A DNA stretch of 64,000 nt from positions 157,262-221,261 of the forward strand of contig NZ_ML137708.1 in NCBI RefSeq assembly GCF_004023625.1, written 5' to 3'. Numbering within the stretch: the stretch's first letter is position 1; each line of letters starts with the position of its first letter. The notes under the pieces are model-generated. The model saw only the letters and a program-made list of their open reading frames with translations, did no database searches and was not told the DNA's origin. Source of the DNA: Streptomyces cavernae (GTDB taxonomy: Bacteria > Actinomycetota > Actinomycetes > Streptomycetales > Streptomycetaceae). Below are positions 1 to 9,176 of the stretch, one piece after another. The position numbers and the translations under genes are program-made.

Positions 1-1543
1 TGTTCAGGTCGGTGGTGGTGGCGCTCTGCGGAGACTCCTCGGAGTAGACGGTGCCCACCAGCACGTCCCCGTCCTTGGTGGTGGTCAGGGGCGTGACGGT
101 GGCGGCGCCGGGTACGTCCGCGAGTTGCTGCTCGGCCTTGGAGGCCAGGGCCGAGCGCTGGTCGGCGGGGACGTCCGTCTGGTCGATGACGACGGTCAGC
201 GGACCGTTGGAGCCGGGGCCGAAGGCGTCGGTCATGATGTCGTACGCCCGCCGGTCGGTGAACGAGGTCGGGTCCGCGCCGTCGCCGATGTGACCGAGCT
301 GGATGGAGAACACCGGGATCGCCAGCACGCCGAGCGTGACCACTCCCCCGGCCAGGAACCACCAGGGCCGCCGCTCCACCCGCTGGGCGTAGCGGTGCCA
401 CGTGCCGTGGGCCTCGGCGCCGGGCGCCGCGTCCGCGTCCGTCTCGGCGACCGGGCGGCGCACGTGGTAGCGGTCGATACGGGTGCCGATGAGTCCGAGC
501 AGGGCGGGAACGAGTGTGAGTGCGCCGGCGACGGCGGACACCACGGTGACGGCGGCGGCCAGTCCGAGCAGGCTGATGAAGGAGACCCCGGAGACGGACA
601 GACCGGCCAGCGCGACGATCACGGTGGTGCCGGACACCAGTACGGCCCGTCCACTGGTGTCGGCTGCGCGGCCCGCGGCGCGCACCGGATCGGCACCGTT
701 CATCAGGTTCTGCCGGTGCCGGGTGATCAGGAACAGGGCGTAGTCGATGCCGACGCCGAGCCCGATCATCGTGGCCAGGGTCGGCGACACGGTGGCGAAG
801 GTGAACGCGGCCGCCAGCAGGCCGAGGACGGCCAGTCCGCCGACGACGCCGACCAGCGCGGTCAGCAGCGGCATACCCGCCGCGATGACGCTGCCGAAGC
901 CCACCAGCAGGACGACGATGGCGACCGCGAACCCGATCAGCTCACTGATCCGGTCGTCGGGCGCGGGGCGGGCCAGTTCGCCGAGTGGTCCGCCGTACTC
1001 GACCTGGACGCCGGCCGACCGCAGCGGCTGGACCGACCGGTCCACGCCGTCGAGGTAGGAGTCCCCGAGCGTCGAGGGCTGCACGTCGAACCGCACGGTG
1101 ATGTACGCGGTCTTCGCGTCGGAGGACAGTGGACCGACGTTCTGCGAGGGCTGTGACGGCTGCGACCCCGACGGCGGGAGCGGGTTCTGCACGGAGAGCA
1201 CATGCGGCAGCTTCTGCAGATCGTCGACCGCCTGCGACATCTGCGAACCCGACGAGGTCAGCGGTTTGTCCTCGTCCCGGAGCACGATCTGGCTGCTGTA
1301 GCCCCCGGCGGCGGGATCGTGCGCCTTGAGGACGTCCAGCCCCTCCTCGGACTGGGTCCCCGGCAGCGAGAAGTTGTCCGAGTAGTCCCCGCCGAAGGCG
1401 TGGTTGAGGCTTTGCAGGGCGATCAGGGCGGCCAGCCACGCGATGATGACGATCAGGAAGTGCCGGGCGCACCATTCACCCAGGCGGCGCAGTCTTCCGC
1501 CCCTGGATTCGCCTCCCCCTGGAGTGGATTCGGCAGGCGACAC
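1..1543 (-). CDS. MMPL family transporter, C-terminus beyond the left edge
   Basis: This is an RND-superfamily MMPL membrane transporter; family members export lipids or drugs using the proton gradient. I take the GTG at 1543 as start because AAGGGAG lies about 8 nt upstream; the protein begins [10 protein letters not shown], followed by a first membrane segment ([15 protein letters not shown]). A large extracytoplasmic loop follows, then a cluster of membrane helices that includes [20 protein letters not shown] and the polar stretch [14 protein letters not shown] typical of MMPL proteins. About 514 residues are present; the family usually has 700-750, so the second loop and the last helices lie outside the window. 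No regulator adjoins it here, so the substrate cannot be inferred. Confidence 0.9.
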   Translation of the reverse strand, partial: MSPAESTPGGGESRGGRLRRLGEWCARHFLIVIIAWLAALIALQSLNHAFGGDYSDNFSLPGTQSEEGLDVLKAHDPAAGGYSSQIVLRDEDKPLTSSGSQMSQAVDDLQKLPHVLSVQNPLPPSGSQPSQPSQNVGPLSSDAKTAYITVRFDVQPSTLGDSYLDGVDRSVQPLRSAGVQVEYGGPLGELARPAPDDRISELIGFAVAIVVLLVGFGSVIAAGMPLLTALVGVVGGLAVLGLLAAAFTFATVSPTLATMIGLGVGIDYALFLITRHRQNLMNGADPVRAAGRAADTSGRAVLVSGTTVIVALAGLSVSGVSFISLLGLAAAVTVVSAVAGALTLVPALLGLIGTRIDRYHVRRPVAETDADAAPGAEAHGTWHRYAQRVERRPWWFLAGGVVTLGVLAIPVFSIQLGHIGDGADPTSFTDRRAYDIMTDAFGPGSNGPLTVVIDQTDVPADQRSALASKAEQQLADVPGAATVTPLTTTKDGDVLVGTVYSEESPQSATTTDLN

Positions 1544-1762
1544 GGGCGACTCCCTTGGAAGACGGCGGCGGCTGCCCTCATTTAACGCCGAGCTGATCGT
1601 TCCGGCCTGTCGAGCGTCGCCCGGACGGGCTCAGGCCGGACACCGGAGTCGGGTGTTTCGTATTGGTTGGCTCAGCCTGCTGGCGCGTGGGGCCCATGAG
1701 GCGTACGACAGGAGGACAAAGAGACCCGATCCGGGCCTCTCCTTCCAGCAGAGGAGAAATTC

Positions 1763-2131
1763 ATGACCACGCAGCAGCCCAAGGCCATGGCCCCCATGAC
1801 CAAGAAGATGCAGGAGTGCATCGACGCCTGCATGACCTGCCACAGCATGTGCGAGGAGACCATGAGCTCCTGCCTGCAGATGGGCGGCCAGGCACAGATG
1901 CAGATCATGCGGGCGCTCATCGACTGCACCGAGATGACCCGCATGTGCGCGGACATGATGATGCGCCGGTCGCCGATGGCGGCGGAGATGTGTCGGATGT
2001 GCGCGCGGGCCTGCGACTTGTGCGCGGAGGCGTGTATGGCGATGCCGGAGGACGAGCAGATGATGCGCTGCGCGGAGGCGTGTCGCCGCTGTTCGGAGAT
2101 GTGTCGCGCCATGGCGGGCGCCTCGGCGTGA
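1763..2131 (+). CDS. Cys/Met-rich four-helix-bundle copper-storage-like protein (DUF326 type)
   Basis: This 122-residue protein has 16 cysteines (19, 23, 26, 30, 37, 55, 62, 77, 80, 84, 87, 91, 103, 107, 110, 114), mostly spaced 3 or 4 apart as on one face of helices, plus many methionines. This pattern is that of the DUF326/Csp-like four-helix bundles that line their core with Cys to bind Cu(I). No signal peptide is visible, so it should act in the cytosol as a metal buffer. A GAGGAGAAA ribosome binding site precedes the ATG. It stands alone between a divergent MMPL gene and a convergent LysR gene. Copper binding is inferred from the family; DUF326 proteins are often annotated merely as ferredoxin-like. 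Confidence 0.85.
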   Translation: MTTQQPKAMAPMTKKMQECIDACMTCHSMCEETMSSCLQMGGQAQMQIMRALIDCTEMTRMCADMMMRRSPMAAEMCRMCARACDLCAEACMAMPEDEQMMRCAEACRRCSEMCRAMAGASA

Positions 2132-2141
2132 ACGCCGGCTG

Positions 2142-2174
2142 AGCGTGGGGCCCCGGTTCGTTCGGGGCCCCACG
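2142..2174. terminator. Bidirectional hairpin terminator
   Basis: Perfect 12-bp stem (GCGTGGGGCCCC with its complement) around a 9-nt loop, lying between the convergent copper-storage-like and LysR genes. There is no T-run, as is usual in Streptomyces. Confidence 0.7.
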
Positions 2175-2208
2175 CCGACGCCTGGTGACCCGGGTGTCCC
2201 TTCCCGGG

Positions 2209-3123
2209 TCAGGCGACCGCCGTGGCCGCCAGTGCCCGGAGCTCGGCGAGCGCCACGGCCACTGCCGGTCGCTCATGGCCCCCCGTGCGGGTGCACGTCA
2301 GCAGCTTGCGGTGCGGATTGCCTGCACAGCGCACGCGCGTGATCGGCAGGTGCGGGGTCAGCTGCGCCAGTCGGGGGATCAGGGCGACACCGAGTCCGTG
2401 GGCGACGAGGTGCGCGGTGACGTTCCAGTCCAGGGCGTGGTGGACGACGTCGGGTGTGAAGCCTGCCTCACCGCACGCTGCGAGCACATGTGGACGGCAG
2501 GGACTCTCCGGTACCGGGGCGATCCACTCCTCCAGCGCGGCGTCCTCGAGGTCGACGCGCTCACGGCCCGCAAGCCGGTGTCCCTCGGGCACGACCAGGT
2601 CGAACGGGTCGTCCAGGAGCGGCTGTTGGTCGAAGCGGGCGTCGCTGCGCGGCGGATTGTGCGGCGTCGCCTCGACGACCGCGAGGTCGCTCTCCCCCTC
2701 GAAGAGCAGGTCGAAGCTCTCCGGCACGACCGCCTCCTGGATGCGCACGGACAGCCGGGGGTGGCGGGTGCGCAGTCGGACGGCCGCCGGGGCGAGGAGC
2801 ACGGAGACGGCCACGGGGAAACCGCTGACGCGCAGCAGTCCGGCGGGGTCGCCGTGGTCGGCGCGCAGGTCGAGTTCCGCCTGCTCCCAGCGGGCCTGGA
2901 TCGCGTCGGCGTGGGCGAGCAGACTGCGTGCCGCCGGAGTGAGCCGTATTCCGCGGCCCTGCGGTTCGAGGAGGTCGACGCCGAGGTCACGGGCGAGTTG
3001 GCGAATCTGCTGCGAGGCGGCGGAGGGTGTGAAGTGCAGTGCGCGGGCGGCGGCGGTGACCGTGCCGTAGTGGTCGACGGCGCGCAGGACGTGGAGTCGG
3101 CGCAGGTCAATCATGAAGCCCAC
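2209..3123 (-). CDS. LysR family transcriptional regulator
   Basis: This is a LysR-type DNA-binding regulator of 304 residues, the normal family length. The N-terminal winged helix-turn-helix reads MIDLRRLHVLRAVDHYGTVT then AARALHFTPSAASQQIRQLA, followed by the linker helix and a periplasmic-binding-protein-like effector domain. The start could be the GTG-region Met at 3123 or the Met at 3114 (MIDLRRL), which matches the usual LysR start better. It is divergent from a small zinc-ribbon-like gene at 3231; LysR proteins commonly regulate the divergent neighbour, but that gene is not a typical target. The effector is unknown. Confidence 0.9.
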   Translation of the reverse strand: MGFMIDLRRLHVLRAVDHYGTVTAAARALHFTPSAASQQIRQLARDLGVDLLEPQGRGIRLTPAARSLLAHADAIQARWEQAELDLRADHGDPAGLLRVSGFPVAVSVLLAPAAVRLRTRHPRLSVRIQEAVVPESFDLLFEGESDLAVVEATPHNPPRSDARFDQQPLLDDPFDLVVPEGHRLAGRERVDLEDAALEEWIAPVPESPCRPHVLAACGEAGFTPDVVHHALDWNVTAHLVAHGLGVALIPRLAQLTPHLPITRVRCAGNPHRKLLTCTRTGGHERPAVAVALAELRALAATAVA

Positions 3124-3230
3124 GCTTCACGGTGCGATCCGGAAAGTCAACCTGGACGTGAACGGAGTGGTGCGTACACCCTGGTGCTGTCGCGACCGTC
3201 AACCGGACAGCAGCGTATGAGGAGTTCCAG

Positions 3231-3482
3231 ATGACCAGCACGGCCCCCCGCACGCCCGGCGCCCCCGGTGGTGCGTGCCCGCACTGCGGATGGCCGGACG
3301 ACGCCGAGCCGTTCCAGGTGCTCTCCCGGCACAGCACGGGCGCGGGGTACACGGTGTGGACCCGGTGCGGATGCGGTTCGCTGCAGGTCCGCGCCGTGAA
3401 CGCAGACGGCGTGCGGATCGTCTCGCGCAGTCGCCCCGCCGAGGCCGGACACACCCTCCCGGACACCCGGTGCGGGCGGTGA
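3231..3482 (+). CDS. Small protein with CxxC and CxC metal-site motifs
   Basis: This 83-residue hypothetical protein has a CPHCGWPDD motif near residue 17 and a TRCGCGSL motif near residue 46, which look like the two knuckles of a zinc ribbon. A GAGGAG sequence 7-8 nt upstream supports the ATG. It has no signal peptide or membrane segment. It is convergent with the DUF6980-like gene at 3517 and shares a strong hairpin terminator with it. I do not recognise a named family; a zinc-binding accessory or nucleic-acid-contact role would be guesswork. Confidence 0.7.
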   Translation: MTSTAPRTPGAPGGACPHCGWPDDAEPFQVLSRHSTGAGYTVWTRCGCGSLQVRAVNADGVRIVSRSRPAEAGHTLPDTRCGR

Positions 3483-3504
3483 GGCGCCGTCCTCACCGCC
3501 CGCA
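3471..3504. terminator. Bidirectional hairpin terminator
   Basis: Perfect 14-bp stem (TGCGGGCGGTGAGG with its complement) and a 6-nt loop, overlapping the stop codon of the upstream small gene and lying just after the convergent gene. Confidence 0.7.
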
Positions 3505-3516
3505 GCCAGACCGTCC

Positions 3517-3819
3517 TTACGACCGCAGCCAGCCGGCGTCCAGGTACTTTGCCGGGATGTCGTCCTGAGAGGGGTCGATCCCGCGGGCCTCGAGTTCGTC
3601 GAACCACCGGTCCCGCTGGGATTCCGGCAGTCGTGCGCCGCACCAGGGGCAGAAGAGGATGCCGCTGGTGGCTGTCCCGCCGTCATGGATGATCAGGCCG
3701 TACTCCTGGAACCGTTGACTGAAGACGACGAGTGCGTCGGGGCAGCCGAAGGGGTCGGGGTGGAGGTCACAGTGCCGGTTCACCTGAGACGTCATCGCTT
3801 CACAGCAGTGCTCGGTCAT
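3517..3819 (-). CDS. Small conserved protein, DUF6980-like
   Basis: The real start is the ATG at 3819 (MTEHCCEAMTSQVN), not the longer open frame upstream, giving 100 residues. The family hallmarks are the N-terminal HCC, a CDLHPDPFGCPD block, IIHDGGTA in the middle and a FCPWCGARLP zinc-ribbon-like motif, ending with a DRWFDELEARG helix. The Cys pairs suggest a bound metal. Its ATG overlaps by 4 nt (ATGA) the stop of a 53-codon open frame ending at 3816, so it may be translationally coupled to that frame. Function is unknown; the family is found widely in bacteria as short orphan proteins. Confidence 0.8.
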   Translation of the reverse strand: MTEHCCEAMTSQVNRHCDLHPDPFGCPDALVVFSQRFQEYGLIIHDGGTATSGILFCPWCGARLPESQRDRWFDELEARGIDPSQDDIPAKYLDAGWLRS

Positions 3820-4114
3820 GGGCTCGTCCTCTCCGGCCGGGTGGCCGGCTCCGCGAGTTGGGTGTGCGTGCGGGCGTCCGGGGAGAAGCCCATGGACTCG
3901 TGGAGCCGTCGCGGTATGGACCGCCGGGTCGTGCGCAGCCGGGCCGCGTTCGAGGAGTACCGGTCCTGGCAGCGCATACGCCCCTGTTCCCCGCCTCGCG
4001 GGGAACGGTGCGGCCACCTGGCCGGGCCAGGGCCCGGCCCGCGGTCAGCCGGTCCCACAGGACGGTCGACGAGGCGATGGCGGCCACGTCGCGCCGGGTC
4101 ATCGCCGGCACCAC
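3816..4114 (-). pseudogene. Coding-like region split between two frames around a perfect hairpin
   Basis: On the minus strand a GTG at 4114 follows a good GGGAGAGG site and opens a frame (MVPAMTRRDVAAIASSTVLW) with strong G/C third positions up to about 4010. After the hairpin at 3986-4006 the coding-like composition moves to another frame, which starts at an ATG at 3975-3977 (MRCQDRYSSNAARL), has about 92 percent G/C third positions over 53 codons and ends in an ATGA overlap with the next gene. Either this is one small gene broken by a frameshift, or a genuine 53-residue gene preceded by a remnant. I recognise no family for either part. Confidence 0.4.
3986..4006. other. Perfect 9-bp inverted repeat with 3-nt loop
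   Basis: GTTCCCCGC, CTC, GCGGGGAAC. The sequence resembles the palindromic core of type I-E CRISPR repeats but occurs only once here. It sits exactly where the coding-like signal changes frame, so a small hairpin insertion may have caused the shift. Confidence 0.5.
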
Positions 4115-4195
4115 GCTGCCTCTCCCGCCGACGGCACATGCCAGGGCGGGAGTTCACACGACGGACAGGTGCCGTACTAGGTCGGCGCTCCGCGG

Positions 4196-5113
4196 TCAGC
4201 CGGCGGCCGAGGCCTTCTCCGGCTCGGGCTCGGCGGGTGCGGCTGCCTTCTGCGGCTCGGACGGTGCGGCGGCCGAAGTGTAGAAGACGGAGGAACCCTG
4301 CTTGCTCCGCTGGGCCTGGCTCTTGGCGACCAGTCCTTCCAGGGTCGTGCGCACCACGGTGGTCTTGATGCTGCGGTCGGGGTGACTGGCGGCGAGTGCG
4401 GTGGTGACCTCGGCGGCCGAGCGCGGTTCCCGCTGCTGGTCGAGGTGCGTACGGATGAGCTCGACGAGCGTGGGCTTCGCGGGACCCTTGCCCGCCTTGT
4501 CCTCCGCCGCCTTGGCGGACTTGGCCGACGTGGTCTTGGTGGCCGGTGCCTTCGCCGCCGTGGTCTTCGTGGCGGTGGACTTGGTGGCCGTGGACTTGGT
4601 GGCGGTGGACTTGGTGGCGGGCGCCTTGGCCGACGATGCCTTGCCCTGCGTGGCCTTGCTCTCCGAGGCCTTCGGCTCGGCGGCCTTGGTCTCGGTGGGC
4701 TTGGTCTCGGTGGCCTTGGGGGCCTGGGTCTCCGCCGCCTTCGCGGTGGTCTTCTTCGCCGCCGTCTTCCTGGCGGTGGTCTTCTTCGCCGTGGTCTTCT
4801 TCTCGTCGGTGGCCTTGGGCGACGGCTTCGACTGGGCAGGCCCGGTCGACTTGGTGCTGCGCGAGCCCTGCTGCGGCACGGTCGCGGCCGGGGCGGCGGC
4901 GGCCTTGGAGTCCACCGCGGCCTGGGCGCTGAGCGCCTGCTGCATGTTCTCCAGAACGGCCTTGTCGTTCTGCAGCACGAGCAACTGCTCCTGCAGGGCG
5001 GAGATGTCGGCGGCGACACGCTCCTGTTCCTTGGCATTGCGCTCGAGGTCTTGAGTCACCTGTGCGGTGTACTGCGATGTCAGGTCGGTGACTGAGTTGG
5101 TGATCTCGGACAT
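4196..5113 (-). CDS. Coiled-coil, histone-H1-like and winged-helix protein
   Basis: This 305-residue protein has three parts. Residues 1-70 form a probable coiled coil (DLERNAKEQERVAADISAL, then QEQLLVLQNDKAVLENM). Residues 75-205 are a Lys/Ala/Thr-rich low-complexity tail like eukaryotic histone H1, with repeats such as KKTTARKTAAKKTTAK and three KSTAT units. Residues 210-275 look like a winged helix (LVELIRTHLDQQREPRSAAE, then VRTTLEGLVAK) ending in FYTS. Such proteins occur in Streptomyces as nucleoid-associated or regulatory proteins. It stands alone; DNA binding through both basic tail and winged helix is inferred. The repeat region is slippage-prone, so its length may vary between strains. 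Confidence 0.85.
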   Translation of the reverse strand: MSEITNSVTDLTSQYTAQVTQDLERNAKEQERVAADISALQEQLLVLQNDKAVLENMQQALSAQAAVDSKAAAAPAATVPQQGSRSTKSTGPAQSKPSPKATDEKKTTAKKTTARKTAAKKTTAKAAETQAPKATETKPTETKAAEPKASESKATQGKASSAKAPATKSTATKSTATKSTATKTTAAKAPATKTTSAKSAKAAEDKAGKGPAKPTLVELIRTHLDQQREPRSAAEVTTALAASHPDRSIKTTVVRTTLEGLVAKSQAQRSKQGSSVFYTSAAAPSEPQKAAAPAEPEPEKASAAG

Positions 5114-5739
5114 GAGTGGCCTCTCTTTCGACTGTGATGCCCCGCCGCACAGGGCGGCTCACCATGGCCAGGGGCGGGGCGGTCGGCTGCCGGCACCTCC
5201 TGGCGTATGCGACTACTGTGCAACGCGGCAGCTTAGAGATAGTACGCACGGCGGACACTTGATGTTCCCGTCACTTGAGGATTCACCCCCGACCACGACA
5301 TGGGGACAGGCCGCGACCCATGCCTGGGTGAGTCACCCAACACCACCACGATGTGCCTGCTCAGCAGCGGGTTCAGGGCCAACTGAGGTCGCTGGAAAGC
5401 ACCATTGATGTGCCTCCTGGGAGGGCGCCACAACGGACAGTGATATTTGACGCACCGTCGGGAGACGAAGAGCGCCACCGTGTTGACGGCCCCGTTCGAG
5501 GTCAGGGGTGTCCGGCGGGTCAGGTGTCAATGAGCGGTGTCAGTGCGCGGTGTCCGAGAGCGTCGGCGGAGTCACCCTGTCCGGCGCCGGCGACCGGGTT
5601 GACCCCGTCATCAGCGGGGCGGCACCGCTGATGGTGGGGCACCGCTGATGGTGGTGGGGCACCGGCGGCCGCATCACCTGCTGCGGGTGATACGGCCGCC
5701 GACACCTGACTGGGACGATGCCGGAAAGGAGGTCCCGAC
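5114..5739. other. Gene-free spacer
   Basis: No convincing gene. It separates the leftward histone-like gene from the rightward DUF2252 gene and should hold promoters for both. It contains a short direct repeat (GGCACCGCTGATGGTGGGG-like, about 5621-5662) and, just before the DUF2252 ribosome binding site, the hairpin at 5663-5701. Confidence 0.6.
5663..5701. other. 16-bp near-perfect hairpin upstream of the DUF2252 gene
   Basis: The stem CGGCGGCCGCATCACC pairs with GGTGATACGGCCGCCG with one C-A mismatch and a 7-nt loop. Only about 38 bp separate it from the start codon at 5740, so it either ends upstream transcription or lies in the leader and affects expression of the following gene. No T-run follows. 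Confidence 0.5.
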
Positions 5740-7152
5740 ATGGCCACCATGAGCGACACTCCCCTGACTCCCGCCGAGCGTGCGGAGCGCGGCAAGGCGG
5801 CCCGTGCGCTCATTCCCAGGTCCGGGCACGCCGTCTTCGGGCCCGACGAGAAGCGACCCGATCCCGTCGACATCATCGAGCGGCAGTCCGCGACGCGGGT
5901 CCCGGAGCTGGTCCCGGTGCGCTACGGCCGGATGCTCGAGTCGCCGTTCCGCTTCTACCGGGGAGCCGCGGCGATCATGGCATCCGACCTGGGCGCCATG
6001 CCCCACACCGGCCTCATGACCCAGTTGTGCGGCGACGCGCACCTGCTCAACTTCCGGCTGCTCGCCTCCCCCGAGCGTCATCTGCTCTTCGACATCAACG
6101 ACTTCGACGAGACCCTGCCCGGCCCCTTCGAGTGGGATGTCAAGCGTCTGGCCGCGAGCCTGGTGATCGCCGCCCGGGCCAACGCGTTCTCCGCCGGGGA
6201 CACCGACCGTGTCGTGCGCGAGGGGGTGCGGGGCTATCGCGAGCGGATGCGCGAGCTGGCCGGGATGCGCACGCTGGACGTCTGGTACGCGCAGGACGAC
6301 GTCGACCGGTTCGACGGGATCCGCGGCGAGCGGCTGGGCAGGAAGGCGCGGGAACGGGTCGCCGAGGCGTCGGTCAGGGCCCGGGGGCGGACGGGCCTGC
6401 AGGCGGCCGGGAAACTGACCCGGATCGTCGACGGAGCACCTCGGATCATCTCCGATCCGCCGCTGATCACCCCGCTGGACGAACTGCTCGCGGACCTGGA
6501 GCGCCGGGATCTGGAGGAGACCCTGCGCCGGCTTCTGTCGCGCTACCGGTACAGCCTGTCTTCCGAACGTCAGCACCTCCTCGGCAGGTTCCACGTGGTC
6601 GACATGGCGCGCAAGGTGGTCGGGGTGGGCAGTGTCGGAACCCGGTGCTGGATCGTCCTGTTGCTGGGCCGGGACGACGCGGACCCGCTGTTGCTGCAGG
6701 CCAAGGAGGCCGGTGAGTCCGTCCTGGCCCCCCATGCCGGGGCGAGCGTGCAGGACAACCAGGGCGAGCGGGTGGTGGCCGGGCAGCGGCTCATGCAGGC
6801 GGCGAGCGACGTCTTCCTCGGCTGGGAGCGGGTCATCGGCCTCGACGGCCGCCAACGCGACTTCTACGTGAGGCAGTTGCGTGACTGGAAGGGCATCGCC
6901 CGGCCCGAGACCATGGATCCGGCCGCGCTGGCCCTGTTCGGCGGCATGTGCGGGGCCTCGCTGGCCCGAGCCCATGCCCGTTCCGGGGACCCGATCGCCA
7001 TCGCCGCCTATCTCGGCAGGAGCGACACCTTCGACCGGGCGTTGGCGAGGTTCGCCGTGGCGTACGCGGACCAGAACGAACGCGACCACCGGGCCCTGGC
7101 CGAGGCGGTGGAGAGCGGCCGGGTGCTCGCCAGGACCGAATCGACGGCCTGA
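5740..7152 (+). CDS. DUF2252 family protein
   Basis: This is a 470-residue DUF2252 protein, the usual length. Family signatures include LVPVRYGRMLESPFRFYRGA near residue 54, CGDAHLLNF near residue 98, FDINDFDETLPGPFEWDVKR near residue 118 and a C-terminal QLRDWKG stretch. The CGDAH and DINDFDE blocks resemble a kinase-like nucleotide-binding fold, but the biochemical activity of the family is not established. The start is set by a perfect AAAGGAGGT ribosome binding site 7 nt before the ATG at 5740; a second Met lies three codons later. It is not clearly in an operon; an ABC exporter starts 84 bp downstream. Confidence 0.9.
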   Translation: MATMSDTPLTPAERAERGKAARALIPRSGHAVFGPDEKRPDPVDIIERQSATRVPELVPVRYGRMLESPFRFYRGAAAIMASDLGAMPHTGLMTQLCGDAHLLNFRLLASPERHLLFDINDFDETLPGPFEWDVKRLAASLVIAARANAFSAGDTDRVVREGVRGYRERMRELAGMRTLDVWYAQDDVDRFDGIRGERLGRKARERVAEASVRARGRTGLQAAGKLTRIVDGAPRIISDPPLITPLDELLADLERRDLEETLRRLLSRYRYSLSSERQHLLGRFHVVDMARKVVGVGSVGTRCWIVLLLGRDDADPLLLQAKEAGESVLAPHAGASVQDNQGERVVAGQRLMQAASDVFLGWERVIGLDGRQRDFYVRQLRDWKGIARPETMDPAALALFGGMCGASLARAHARSGDPIAIAAYLGRSDTFDRALARFAVAYADQNERDHRALAEAVESGRVLARTESTA

Positions 7153-7236
7153 ACCGTCATCCGGCGCTTCGGGTCACGCGGTGCTTCGGTGCGGCCGACG
7201 TAGGCTGAACTCCTCAACTCCCTCACAAGGAGCACC

Positions 7237-9000
7237 GTGAGCATCCCCGATACGCAATCCGAGTTGCCAGCATGGCGGTTACTCCTCCGCTACGTACAGC
7301 CGCACCGCCGGTCGCTGGCGGCGGGCGCGCTGCTCGCGCTGACCACGGGCGCCACCGGTCTCGTACTGCCGCTCGTGGCACGGGAGTTGATCGACGACCT
7401 GGGTCACGACCGGTCCATAACCGGGGCGTTGCTCGTCATGTCGGCGCTGGTGGTCGCCAACGCCGTGCTGGGTGCCGTCGGTTCGTACCTGCTGCAGCGC
7501 ACGGCGGAGTCCGTGGTGCTCGGGGCCCGGCGGACCCTGTCGTCGTATCTGCTGCGGCTGCGCATCCCCGCGGTGGACCGCAGCGAGCCGGGCGACCTGA
7601 TGGCCCGCATCACCTCGGACACCACCCTGTTGCGCGAGGTCACCACGGACTCGCTCGTCGGGCTGGGCACCGGCGGGCTCACCCTGGTCGCGACGGTGGT
7701 GATGATGGGTGTGGTCGATCCGGTGCTGCTGGCGATCACCCTGGGTGTGATCCTGGCGGCCGGGACCGTCCTCGGTGTGATCGTGCCGCGCATCAACCGC
7801 GCCAGCCGCGATGCGCAGGCCGCCGTCGGCGCAATGGGCGCCTCCCTGGAGCGGATCCTGGGCGCGCTGCGCACGGTGAAGGCGTCCGGCGCCGAGCACC
7901 GCGAGGAGCAGGCCGTGCACGCGGCGGCCGAGGAGTCGTGGCGGCAGAGTGTGCGGGCGGCCAAGTGGGCCGCGGCGGCGGGCAACACGGCCGGTCTGGC
8001 GATGCAGATCGCGTTCATCACCGTGCTCGCGGCGGGTGGCGCCCGGGTCGCGACCGGCGCCATCGACGTGGGCACACTGGTCGCGTTCCTGCTGTTCGTC
8101 TTCTATCTGATGTCGCCGATCCAACAGGTCGTCGGCGCGATCACCCAGTACCAGACGGGCGCCGCCGCGCTCGCCCGCATCCAGGAGGCGCTGCGGCTGC
8201 CCGCCGAACCGCCGTCCCCGCCCGCCGCGTTGCCGGCGCCGGGCGCCGAGCCCGCGTCCCTGGCCTTCGAGGACGTCCGCTTCCGCTACGCGGACGATCT
8301 GCCCTACGTCCACCACGGTGTGAGCTTCGCCGTCCCGCCTTGCGGGATGACCGCGTTCGTGGGCCCGTCCGGCGCGGGCAAGACCACCGTCTTCTCGCTC
8401 ATAGAGCGGTTCTACGAGCCGGAGGGGGGCACGATCACGCTGGACGGGCGCGACCTCGCCGACTGGGAGCTGCCCCGGCTGCGTTCGGCCATCGGGTACG
8501 TGGAGCAGGACGCGCCGGTGCTGTCGGGTTCACTGCGCGAAAACCTGCTGCTGGGCAATCCGGACGCGGACGACGAGGACCTCGACCGCGTGCTGGGGAC
8601 GACCCGACTGGACGGTCTGGTCGCACGGCTGCCCCAGGGCCTGGACACCCTGGTCGGCCACCGCGGCACCAAACTCTCCGGCGGCGAACGCCAGCGCGTC
8701 GCCATCGCCCGTGCCCTGCTGCGACGCCCGCGTCTGCTGCTCCTCGACGAGGCGACCTCGCAGCTCGACGCGGTCAACGAGGCGGCGCTGCGCGACACGG
8801 TCGCCGAGGTGGCCCGTACCACGACGGTCCTGGTCGTGGCCCACCGTCTGTCGACGGTCACCATGGCCGACCGCATCGTGGTCATGGACGCGGGCAGCGT
8901 CCGTGCCGTCGGCACCCATGCCGAACTCGTCGGCTCCGATCCGCTCTACGCGGAACTGGCCGCCACCCAGTTCCTGGCGACGGCGGGTCAGGGTGCCTGA
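7237..9000 (+). CDS. ABC exporter, fused membrane and ATPase domains, with a TTA codon
   Basis: This 587-residue half-transporter has an N-terminal six-helix exporter domain (residues about 15-310) and a C-terminal ATPase. Walker A is GPSGAGKTT, the signature [16 protein letters not shown], and Walker [13 protein letters not shown], so the ATPase looks active. It should form a homodimer that exports lipids, drugs or peptides; the substrate is unknown. The GTG start has AAGGAG 5-6 nt upstream. Codon 15 is TTA (7279-7281), the rare leucine codon read by the bldA tRNA in Streptomyces, which would delay translation until development or late growth. Confidence 0.93.
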   Translation: MSIPDTQSELPAWRLLLRYVQPHRRSLAAGALLALTTGATGLVLPLVARELIDDLGHDRSITGALLVMSALVVANAVLGAVGSYLLQRTAESVVLGARRTLSSYLLRLRIPAVDRSEPGDLMARITSDTTLLREVTTDSLVGLGTGGLTLVATVVMMGVVDPVLLAITLGVILAAGTVLGVIVPRINRASRDAQAAVGAMGASLERILGALRTVKASGAEHREEQAVHAAAEESWRQSVRAAKWAAAAGNTAGLAMQIAFITVLAAGGARVATGAIDVGTLVAFLLFVFYLMSPIQQVVGAITQYQTGAAALARIQEALRLPAEPPSPPAALPAPGAEPASLAFEDVRFRYADDLPYVHHGVSFAVPPCGMTAFVGPSGAGKTTVFSLIERFYEPEGGTITLDGRDLADWELPRLRSAIGYVEQDAPVLSGSLRENLLLGNPDADDEDLDRVLGTTRLDGLVARLPQGLDTLVGHRGTKLSGGERQRVAIARALLRRPRLLLLDEATSQLDAVNEAALRDTVAEVARTTTVLVVAHRLSTVTMADRIVVMDAGSVRAVGTHAELVGSDPLYAELAATQFLATAGQGA

Positions 9001-9071
9001 CATCGGCCGGTGCCCGGCCGCGGAGGGCCGGGGACTCGCGACGCTGCCCTCATGCTGACCGACCGGTGAAC

Positions 9072-9104
9072 CCGCGTCGTCACCCGGGACGGGTGACGAC
9101 GCGG
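9072..9104. terminator. Hairpin terminator after the ABC exporter gene
   Basis: Perfect 15-bp stem (CCGCGTCGTCACCCG with its complement) with a 3-nt GGA loop, 71 bp after the exporter stop codon. Confidence 0.65.
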
Positions 9105-9176
9105 CGGTAGTCCTGGGGCGAGGCTGGGTGACGAACGGCTGCGTGCAGCAGCCCGGTCAGGAACGGAGGCCTTCAC

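Noticed and set aside
125..1156. Long rightward open frame through the MMPL gene
   Set aside because: Its composition is His/Gly/Asp-rich shadow coding; the leftward frame gives an unmistakable MMPL protein.
3986..4006. CRISPR-repeat-like palindrome GTTCCCCGC...GCGGGGAAC
   Set aside because: Only a single copy is present, with no spacers or cas genes nearby; it is better described as a solitary hairpin.
3816..5258. 480-codon leftward frame over the histone-like gene
   Set aside because: Overlaps the well-supported 305-residue gene in another frame; only its last 53 codons have coding character and are described separately.
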